DNA from: Anodontia alba
Taxonomy: Eukaryota; Mollusca; Bivalvia; Lucinida; Lucinidae
Reading direction: 5' to 3'
Assembly (NCBI GenBank): GCA_964016985.1
Contig: OZ024823.1
Location: 24,249,320 to 24,313,319, forward strand
DNA length: 64,000 bases
Shown piece by piece: positions 56,502 to 64,000 of the stretch (its first letter is position 1; the number at the start of each line of letters is the position of its first letter). The translations under genes were made by a program, and so were the position numbers. A model generated the notes under the pieces. The model made no database searches. It worked only from the letters and a program-made list of their open reading frames with translations, and was not told where the DNA came from.

Positions 56502-57035
56502 GTCCAGATAAGAGGGGGTGTCCACATTATATTTTTCTTATTTCTCCACAAAAACATATGCTGTGGTACATATCAGATATACTTTGATGAGGCACTTCTA
56601 ATGAGTACCCACAACATATGTTTTTGTGGAGAAATAATTAATTATCATTAATTTTAGTTGTTTGTTTGTTTGATTTGGGCTTTAACGTCACTTTCAACAA
56701 TCTTTCAGTCATATCTGGACGGTGTCTGGATATGGCAGGGAGCTCAATGCTCACTTTTAGAGTGCAGCCTTACTGAAATATCACGCCCCAGACACTTTGA
56801 CATGATATTCCACCCAGTCACATTATACTGACACTGAGCTGACCAGTTCTAGCTCTACTTTCTTAATGCTCAGCGCCAAGCGAAAGAGTAGCTAGTACCA
56901 TTTTTAAAGTCTTTGGTATGACCCGGCTGGGGATCGAAACCACAACCTCCCGATCACAAAGCGGATGCTCTACCACTGAGCCACTGTGCCGGTCTACTTT
57001 TAGTTGAAAAAAAAATGCTTTATCTGGAGCTATGT
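56502..57035. repeat. P5a hairpin MITE split by SINE-B
   Basis: GTCCAGATAAGAGGGGGTGT at the left; AAATGCTTTATCTGGAGCTA at the right. SINE-B is inserted at 56661 within ATTTTAGTTG. Confidence 0.8.
56661..56997 (-). mobile_element. SINE-B, full length, 9-bp target duplication
   Basis: TTTTAGTTG flanks both sides (56652-56660 and 56998-57006). On the minus strand: CACAGTGGCTCAGTGGTAGA and GGGAGGTTGTGGTTTCGATC. Very similar to 46709-47048. Confidence 0.92.
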
Positions 57036-57675
57036 TTTTTGGATAAAAGTCTAGACCATATGGTGTTCCATTGTATAATGCCTAATCTTATTTTAAAATG
57101 ACTGAACTACTTTGATGGGATGTTAAAGTAGATTACAAACTAGACCTGTTGCACGACAGGATAGCTCAGATGAACATGTGTTTGTCTATCATATGAAAAA
57201 TTACTACTAAGTCCATGACTTGACAGCAAGGTCAGTCTTGTCCAAGTATCAACTAAATCCAGCCAGGATATGTACCTTCAATAATAGCAATGCATTTACA
57301 AACATGTCCTAAATTTTGACCACTAGCCTCAACCCGGGGCATGAACCCTGGGGACAGAATCAATGGAATCAAAGAATCTCCCAGGTATCCATTTTCTAAA
57401 TATGAATGTTTTTTGGACAAGTGATTGCCGAGATATAAGTATTTTAAAAAACCTGCATATAAAATTTTAACTCAGTGTGACATAAACAGGAATGCGATCT
57501 GGCTCTCCTTGTACTCCTACAGGCAAGCTAAAAAAATCAATTCAGTCCACATTTAAATCTTTTATAATATATATGTTAATATACACACATGCAATGCAAT
57601 CTGCTCTAACAACCAGTGAAGAATGCATTCATTTCAGTATTTGTTCCAAGATAGTGCTTCCAAAAATGTTCCTAC
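57036..57675. other. Unassigned ADSS intron sequence
   Basis: 57175-57500 includes CCATGACTTGACAGCAAGGT and CCTGGGGACAGAATCAATGG, somewhat like array-element unit sequence but not repeated. A 144-codon plus-strand frame at 57492-57926 overlaps the ADSS exon antisense and is a shadow. Confidence 0.4.
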
Positions 57676-57783
57676 CTGCTTTCAAATATTTCAAAGTCAC
57701 CCATCAGATCTCCCATTCTCAAACCATTTCTTGTAGCTTTGGAAGAATATGCTGGTCCTATACCTCTCTTTGTTGTACCAATG
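57676..57783 (-). CDS. ADSS: Adenylosuccinate synthetase, first exon found in window
   Basis: Starts with the last base of a split codon and ends with two bases of a split Arg. Acceptor TTTTTTTGCAG, donor GTAGGA. The 35 whole codons give [18 protein letters not shown], then NGLRMGDL. GIGPxYxxKxxR is the second ADSS signature, with the IMP-binding Thr and the Arg loop that reaches into the partner subunit's active site. The enzyme joins IMP and aspartate using GTP to make adenylosuccinate, the committed step to AMP; it is a cytosolic homodimer. The N-terminal third (P-loop-like GDEGKGK, GGNNAGHT) was looked for up to 64000 on this strand and not found, so it probably lies further right. The eight exons in the window give about 298 residues. 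Confidence 0.96.
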
Positions 57784-57859
57784 CTGCAAAAAAAGAAAAA
57801 AATTATACCATCAATATTTCTGTTTTTCATAGAAATCTGTCTTATGGTGAGAGCTTTAT

Positions 57860-58110
57860 AGCTCCAGGTAAGTGGCGTATCCTGATAATTACATGTATTT
57901 TTTCTTACTTCTGCACAAAGAAATAAGTTATGGTACTCATAAGGCCTTGCCTTGTGGAATTCATTACTCATGAGAAGCTCCTTGGTGAGGTGCTTCTAAT
58001 GAGAAGCTCCTTGGTGAGGTGCTTCTAATGAGTACCACAAGATGTTTTCTGTAAATTAAGAAAAAATCCATAGTTTTTGCAGAAAAAAAGCATCTTATCT
58101 GAGGCTATGG
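57860..58110. repeat. P5a hairpin MITE with duplicated arm
   Basis: TATAGCTCCAGGTAAGTGGC at the left, CATCTTATCTGAGGCTATGG at the right. GAGAAGCTCCTTGGTGAGGT occurs twice (57971 and 58002), a 31-base duplication. Confidence 0.75.
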
Positions 58111-58122
58111 TACTTTATACTG

Positions 58123-58298
58123 TATTTACCCTAAGTATTCAGACAGTCAGGCCAAAACAAACGGTGTAGACACAGATTAGACATGGCAGAATGTGGCACC
58201 TGATCGGGGTCTACACAAGTAGTATAAAATGGGACTTGTTCATAATTTTAAGTTAAGGATTGAAAAGAGTTATGGTGTCTGGATATTTAGGGTAAATA
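58123..58298. repeat. P8 MITE
   Basis: TATTTACCCTAAGTATTCAG at the left is inverted at CTGGATATTTAGGGTAAATA. The core is ACGGTGTAGACACAGATTAG. Confidence 0.8.
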
Positions 58299-58347
58299 AG
58301 TAAGATGCATATATGTTTTATAAAACTAGCATTTTTTTTTTCAAAGA

Positions 58348-58536
58348 ATTTCCTTGTCCTTTGTCATGCTGAATACATTAAGATGCCATGCCCACTTCTA
58401 ATTGTCAGCCAATCTAGGTTGTTAATACAAATTCACATACTAAATGACAAACGGTGCAGATCCAGATCAGTTGGCTATCTGGATCTACATTGTTTGCAAA
58501 CACAGGGCATATCCGGGATCAGCAGGACCAGGGTTA
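58348..58536. repeat. P2 palindromic MITE
   Basis: TTTGTCATGCTGAATACATT at the left, GATCAGCAGGACCAGGGTTA at the right. The core is CGGTGCAGATCCAGATCAGT. Confidence 0.75.
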
Positions 58537-58596
58537 ACATTGTGGATAGTTACAAGACTGATTTACAATATGGTGACACAATTCAGCTGTTTTCTA

Positions 58597-58785
58597 GGTA
58601 CACAGCTCCAGATAAGCCATGTTTTTCAACTGAAAATACTGATATTTTTTCTATTTCTCCATGAGAACATGATGTGGTCCTCATTAGAAGTGTATTGCTG
58701 AGGCACTTCTAATAAGTACCCACAACTTATGTTTTGGTGGCTTAATAAGAAAAATATGTGGATACCCCTCTTATCTGAAACTATG
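58597..58785. repeat. P5a hairpin MITE
   Basis: CACAGCTCCAGATAAGCCAT at the left; CCTCTTATCTGAAACTATGT at the right; centre GAAGTGTATTGCTGAGGCAC. Confidence 0.8.
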
Positions 58786-58799
58786 TAGGCACACATGTA

Positions 58800-60304
58800 T
58801 TTTGTTTGTGTTGAGGTTGTGTTGAGGTCAATCCAATGGGGTCATGTCGAGCGCAGTCAGTTTACTTAACCACATGTTTACTGCGCAGGCTCAGTCCTCT
58901 AAGCGGTCAATCCAATGGGGTCATGTCGAGCGCAGTCAGTTTACTTAACCACATATTTACTGGGCAGGCTCAGTCCTCTAAGCGGTTAACCAGTATTGTG
59001 CACATTCTTTTGCCAGAAACTGACAACTGCCCTTCTTGAATCAGCAGAAGGGAAAGACATACTGATATTTTTACAAATTTGAAAATGTGAGTCCCAGGAC
59101 TCGCTAGTCTCAACTTTTATGAGTCCTGATCAGAATTTATGAGTCCCACTTGGAGACTCTCAGAAATCATGCTATATGGTTACTGAGAATTGCTGTACTG
59201 GATTTAAATATGTTACGTCTACTCAAATTCAATGGTAATAAAATGTAATAAAATTAAACAACTAGTTCTAGTGTTTTATATCTTTGTATTACCAAATCCT
59301 AGACCTTGACTAGCTGAACATAAGACTAGCACATGGCTTCTAGACTAGAGAACACTAAAAAAAAACTGTTAATGGAAATAAGCTCAGTTTGAACTATTCT
59401 TTCCAGACTAGGACTATAAAGTCTGACACCACTGACACTCACTGACTGTGCTCAAAGTAAGACTGAAAAGTTCAGGAATGCCACAACCAAGGCCTCAGTA
59501 AAAGGTCCGGCAGATAAATTTATGTTCACTGTCATATTCAAACCAGCTATAAAGGGTCACCCAATTGGGTTGGAAAATTCATACTTTTTTAGAGCCAGAC
59601 TGACCAGAATCTGTCGAGCATGACTTTTCAGCAGCCTCCGAGCGACTGGGAATTACCTTGGTCCTGGGAATCCTGGGTCTCTGAAACGGGTTCACTTGCG
59701 TGATCCTTGTTAAGAAGTTGGCTGAGTCTTATCAGTATTAACAGTTTTTTTTTTTTTCTTGGGGGCATCGCTGATTAAGCCTTAAAACAATTTGAAATCG
59801 GCTTTAAACGAGAAACGTCAACTTTCGTTTTCAACACGTGCGACGCTCTTTCCGTAACACCATCGCTGATTGGTTGAAAAACCTAAAGCTTCCAATCAAA
59901 ATCCATTTGACTCTCAGTGCGACTGGCACTCAGTAGTCAATATTTTCGCAAATAGTCTCGAAGCGGAAGCAGGGTACCAGAAAGCCGGTGTTATAGTAAA
60001 CAATTACCGGTGCGTGATATCCCGTGATAAAAGACGGAACAGGAGTATTTTTTTGGAAACGGGACTCGCTACCCGGAACATACGTCCGGGGGTCTAACGT
60101 CTTTTAAAACTTTGCGTCCTTGGCGAATTTTATGCGAGATTCTCGCAGGACGCGCAGGTAACTGAAACACTGGAAAGAATGACCGCAGAAAATATTTCAT
60201 GATCAATCTCCATGAAAGAATGTTGCCGAACTCGGCGGGGGTCGAACCCGCGACCTCCTGGTCTCCAGTCAGACGCGCATCCAACTGAGCCATCGAGGCA
60301 GGCT
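58800..60304 (-). mobile_element. SINE-A split by a 1.1-kb insert
   Basis: AGGCACACAT(G/A)TA flanks the whole unit (58787-58799 and 60305-60317). The tail side has a 79-base tandem duplication (58828-58906 and 58907-58985, TCAATCCAATGGGGTCATGT). The head side (60171-60304) has GGTCGCGGGTTCGACCCCCG. The two halves are parted by 59058-60170. Confidence 0.9.
59058..60170. mobile_element. Unidentified insert inside SINE-A
   Basis: GGAAAGA flanks both sides (59051-59057 and 60171-60177), up to 8 bases with one mismatch. The ends hold weakly inverted GTGAGTCCCAGGACTCGCTA and GAGATTCTCGCAGGACGCGC. The right third is CpG-rich. A 75-codon frame at 59870-60097 has no known motif. Confidence 0.6.
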
Positions 60305-60317
60305 AGGCACACATATA

Positions 60318-60785
60318 ATCCTGTTTTTCATACTGAAAGAGACACCCCTAACATTTGCAGAATAACTCTAGGTTAATCTTCAAATGTAACAGATTTTCTA
60401 ATACAGCAAGACTATCTAAGATATTACACAGCAATAATCAAACAGTACGTATGTTGGCAAAACATGTCACGTACAGCTTGTAGGAAGGCAGCTACACAAC
60501 AATTTCAGGCTTAATGACAAATCAACCCTTTACTATGTTATCAAGGGATACAAAAGAAAGGAAGAAAAAAATGACTATTTCTGAAAGAAAGACTGCTTCC
60601 TCCATGTAGTTCTTCCCAGATGAGATAACACACCCAAAATGTGTCATCCGTAATGAAAATCGAGCCTGGGAGGGAGCACCTCAGGAGCAAGGCATTTAAA
60701 CACAATTATTTTTTCTGAAATATTTGCTAAAACAGAATGCAGTTATGCATCAACCAAATTGTCACCATAAGTGTGTAAAAGATCT
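60318..60785. other. Unassigned DNA
   Basis: AT-rich, no exon matching the missing ADSS N-terminus on the minus strand. Confidence 0.4.
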
Positions 60786-61025
60786 GGCCCCAGTTGTTCA
60801 TAGCATCATTTGCTTAACGAGTTTGTTAATAATAAACTTGTTAACTGTTGTAGCTAAGGTATTTTCATATACATTGATATGTTTGCTGCAAAAATGTGAG
60901 CACACATTTCTTCAGCAAAAAAAATCAATGTATTTGTCATATTGCAAGATAGATATCTGTAAACGTCACGTTAGCTTACAACTTCGTTAGCTAACAACTT
61001 CGTTAAGTTTTGAACAACTGGGCCC
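60786..61025. repeat. P6 palindromic MITE
   Basis: GGCCCCAGTTGTTCATAGCA to TTTTGAACAACTGGGCCC. The centre TGCTGCAAAAATGTGAGCAC is partly inverted. Confidence 0.85.
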
Positions 61026-61590
61026 TGAATGACAAACCACAGTCTGAGGAGGAAAAATTGTTTATCTTTCTTACCCCTTTTTTCATTGGTTTTACTAGAT
61101 TCAGGAAACAATTCATAATTTATACATGAATTTCCTTACAAAATCTGAAAATCTATAAATAACAACAGCACCCCATCTTTCACAGCTGTAATTTAGGGCA
61201 TCACATGTGAAACCATCAAGGTGAATGGTGGTGGTTTTCAGGTTTAAAGGCCTTTCAACAACATTTTGGTTATATTAGGTCAGATATTGTATGTTTGTGT
61301 GATGGCCTTCCACACACAAACAAAAATGATGCGCCATTTCTAAATGACACCTTGTTCACTTTATCCCTAACCTATAGCCCACTCAGTACCCTAAGCATTT
61401 TTTGCCAGACACCTTAATGACTTAATTCCTTACTATACCTCCTTAAATTTGAATCACAAAGTTTTCTTGTGTCTAGAGAAATGTTGGGTGAATCTAAACC
61501 CTGATCAGAAGCCACACTCTACAGCAAGTGATTTGGGTCTACACTGTGTGCTCAGGCCCATCAGTTCAAATACTTGGTGTATGACAGTCT
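61026..61590. other. Unassigned DNA with a P8-like end
   Basis: 61500-61560 holds CCCTGATCAGAAGCCACACT and GATTTGGGTCTACACTGTGT, a diverged hairpin core. No exon recognised. Confidence 0.4.
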
Positions 61591-61599
61591 TCCTGTAAT

Positions 61600-61700
61600 A
61601 ATGGCCTGAACTCCTAGCAGGAGTGGGGATTCAAACCTGCAGTCCTCTGATTCAAAGTCAGGCACTTTGACCACCAGGCCAACTCTTGGGCCAATTAAGA
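61600..61700 (-). mobile_element. tRNA-like sequence, probable SINE head
   Basis: On the minus strand: AGTTGGCCTGGTGGTCAAAG (A-box) and GACTGCAGGTTTGAATCCCC (B-box), with a possible anticodon arm between. The acceptor stem does not pair convincingly. Confidence 0.55.
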
Positions 61701-62674
61701 TCTGAAGGGAAGTAGAACTGATCTGGGCCTTTGTTCTCTACATATGCTCAAGTGGAAAGCACACTTTGCCCTTGTGCAGCTTGTCTATTTTCCTACAAAT
61801 AACTGTTTTGTAAAACTGGCCAGGTACAATGTGAGTCTTTTGTACGTCTACATTGTTTAATGTTGCAAGCAGATCTGTGTTTTTTTTTCATTGCAATTGC
61901 AACATTTTTTACCAAGTATCCGTGTTTGTTTCTTTATTTTCTTTTTTAAAGCAAAATTTGGCAAGAAATACCACAAGTTTACAAAATGAAATACACAAAG
62001 AGAAGGGAATCAGGCATAGCTCCAGATAAAGTGTTGTTTTTTTTTTGTTTTATTTTTAACCAAAAGTATTGCTAACTAGAACTTTGCTTCCCCAACCACA
62101 CCCCCTCGCCATCCCACCCCCCCCCAACCCCCACCCCCAAGTCCCCAACCCACCTCCAACATTCTAAGTTACATGCTGACCATGAAAACAAGGTCAAAAT
62201 CTAATCAGCAATTAAAACCATCCCTGTTATATAATGTACCAAATTTGACCAGAATCCATCCACTGGTTCTGGAGATGGCATGTTCTAAGCTTTTATAAGA
62301 CAAAATTTGACAATCTTTGCAACCATTTGACTTTGAAAATTAGGTCAAGGTCACCAAATTCTAATAAACTCCACCCCCCCCCAACCCCCACCATCCAAAT
62401 GATATAGCCAAGCAAGTGGACGTCAATGCAGTGGCCGATGTGATTTCCACAAAAATAGTATTTCCCCCTCTCATTGGTGAAGGTGTATTTCTCAACAAAC
62501 ATACAAGTCGATGTGCTTCCAATGTGTACCCATAATAAAAGTTTTTGTGGTTAAATAATAATACTGAATACCCCTTTTATCTTGAGCTTAGACCAGGTTT
62601 TTATAATTACTGGAGTATATACTAAAGAGAAATATTATGCTAGGCATCATGGACACAGGTGTAAAGTTCAATAA
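61700..62674. other. Unassigned, with C-rich tracts
   Basis: C-rich stretches at 62095-62160 and 62370-62395, and AATTAGGTCAAGGTCACCAA near 62340, resembling a single array-type unit. A P5-like end is at about 62560-62590. Confidence 0.4.
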
Positions 62675-64000
62675 CAAGAGGCCCACGGGCCACGGGTCGC
62701 TCACCTGAGTGACATAGCCACTGCAGATATGCAGATGTTATGCAACAGTTTTCCAATCCTGTCATCGCAACTAATGAAAAGATCATCATTTAAGCAGTTC
62801 TTTATTTTGAAGAAGAAGATATATGGCATGTCAGTCAATTGAGCGTGATCATTTGAACAAACTCTAAATGGCAGCCAGCTTGGATTTACAATCGGCACGA
62901 TTTAAGCTATTTTTGATCTACGAGTCACCCCAATGCTTCCTACCAAGTTTCGAGTCAACTGGCCTTTCAGTTAAGGAGAAGAGGCGAAAAATAGATTTTC
63001 AAGATGGCTGCCATGGCGGCCATCTTGGATATCCGATTGGCACGATTTTAGCTATTTTTGATCTACAAGTCACCCCAATGTCTCCTACGAAGTTTGGAGT
63101 CAATTGGCCTTTCGGTGCAGAAGAAGAAGCTAAATATAGATTTTCAAGATGGCGGCCATGGTGGCCATCTGGGATTTCTGATCAGAACGATTTTAGCTAT
63201 ATTTGATCTACAAGTCACCCTGATGCTTCCTACTAAGTTTCGAGTCAAGTGACTTTTGGGGTTTAGGAGAAGAAGCGAAAAATAGATTTTCAAGATAGCT
63301 GCCATGGCGGCCATCTTGGATTTACGATCGGCATATTTTAGCTATTTTTGATCTACAAGTCACCCAAATGCTTCCTACCAAGTTTCGAGTCAACTGGCCT
63401 TTGGGTTCAGGAGAAGAAGCGAAAAATAGATTTTCAAGATGGCGGCCATGGCGCCCATCCTGGTTTTACGATCGGCATGATTTTATCTATTTTTGATCTA
63501 CAAGTCACCCCGATGCTTCCTACCAAGTTTGGAGTCAATTGGCCTTTCGGTTTAGGAGAAGAAGCGAAAAATAGATTTTCAAGATGGCTGCCATGGCCGC
63601 CATCTTGGATTTCCGATAGGCACGATTTTAGCTATTTTTGATCTATAAGTCACCCCAATGCCTCCTACCAAGTTTGGAGTCAATTGGCTTTTGGGTTTAG
63701 GAGTAGAAGCGAAAAATAGATTTTCAAGATGGCAGCCATGGCAGCCATCTTGGATTTCCGATCGGCAAGATTTTAGCTATTTTTGATCTACAAGTCATCC
63801 TGATGCTTCCTAGCAAGTTTGGAGTCAATTGGCCTTTCGGTTCAGGAGAAGAAGCAAAAAAATAGATTTTCAAGATGGCCGCCTAGATGGCCGCCATGGC
63901 GGCCATCTTGGATTTCCGATCGGCACGATTTTAGCTACTTTTGATCTACAAGTCACCCTGATGCTTCCTAGCAAATTTGGAATCAATTGGCCTTTCGGTT
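62675..64000 (+). mobile_element. Array element D, copy D2, running off the window
   Basis: CAAGAGGCCCACGGGCCACG, then the 5' motif GCTCACCTGAGTGACATAGC. Units of 145 bases follow: GATCTA at 63205, 63350, 63495, 63640 and 63785. Each holds TTTTCAAGATGGC(G/T)GCCATG and GGCCATCTTGGAT. The last unit seen has an extra 13 bases (CGCCTAGATGG repeat). Open frames in it are translated repeat. The 3' end is not in the window. Confidence 0.85.

Noticed and set aside
57492..57926. 144-codon plus-strand open frame
   Set aside because: It crosses the ADSS exon on the opposite strand; the minus-strand product is the conserved protein.
61130..61270. Candidate N-terminal ADSS exon on the minus strand
   Set aside because: Translation lacks GDEGKGK, GGNNAGHT or HLVFDFHQ-type motifs and the splice phase does not fit the exon at 57783.
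62868..63641. Overlapping open frames with repeated FQDGGHGGHLGF
   Set aside because: Direct translation of the 145-base D units; not a repeat protein.

Overview
The window is AT-rich, intron-rich, repeat-saturated eukaryotic nuclear DNA. Its repeat style (hairpin-ended tandem-array elements, GACGGAC runs, many palindromic TTAA elements, tRNA-derived SINEs) and its metazoan-type protein exons suggest a lophotrochozoan, most likely a bivalve mollusc. The species cannot be fixed from the sequence alone. There are no bacterial operons, CRISPR arrays or viral genes.

Two conserved housekeeping genes converge. On the + strand, positions 142-3488 hold the last three coding exons of GINS1 (PSF1, a subunit of the replicative CMG helicase). 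On the - strand, positions 57783 down to 18727 hold the last eight coding exons of adenylosuccinate synthetase (ADSS, purine synthesis). All intron phases agree across the joins. The 5' exons of both genes lie outside the window or were not found. About 15 kb of repeat-filled DNA separates the two stop codons. The two proteins act in different processes (replication fork assembly and AMP synthesis), and nothing in the sequence links them beyond position.

Almost everything else is mobile DNA. (1) Six families of array elements, named here A to F. Families A, B, C, E and F share one plan where both ends are present: usually a CAAG start, a 5' motif, a tandem array, a GACGGAC-like run, then a 3' hairpin whose left arm repeats the 5' motif. 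D has only its 5' part here. This plan resembles Helentron-associated (HINE/pearl-like) elements of bivalves. They nest inside one another: A in C (20030-24450) and B in C in F (49354-54967). (2) Palindromic MITE-like families P1 to P9. P1, P2, P3, P8 and P9 share a core hairpin (CAAACAGTG..AGACCCAGATCAG) but have different ends, while P3 and P4 share ends but have different cores. P5 is the abundant 'TAGCTCCAGATAAG' hairpin. P6 has GGGCCCAGTTGTTC ends. P7 is pogo-like with TA target duplications. (3) tRNA-derived SINEs A to D, several with clear target-site duplications. (4) A 5.06-kb hAT-like element (38481-43541) with an 8-bp target duplication, containing a 3.8-kb TA-flanked element.

Layout: 0-3.5 kb GINS1 exons in MITEs and SINE pieces; 3.5-12.5 kb MITE-rich intergenic DNA; 12.5-15 kb array A1; 16.6-18.6 kb array B1; 18.7 kb ADSS last exon; 20-24.5 kb C1 with A2 inside; 24.6-37.2 kb six ADSS exons around B2, E and MITEs; 38.5-43.5 kb hAT-like element; 44.7 kb ADSS exon; 44.8-47.4 kb nested SINE and hAT-like elements; 47.4-49.3 kb unassigned; 49.4-55 kb F/C2/B3; 57.7 kb ADSS exon; 58.8-60.3 kb split SINE; 62.7 kb to the end array D2.
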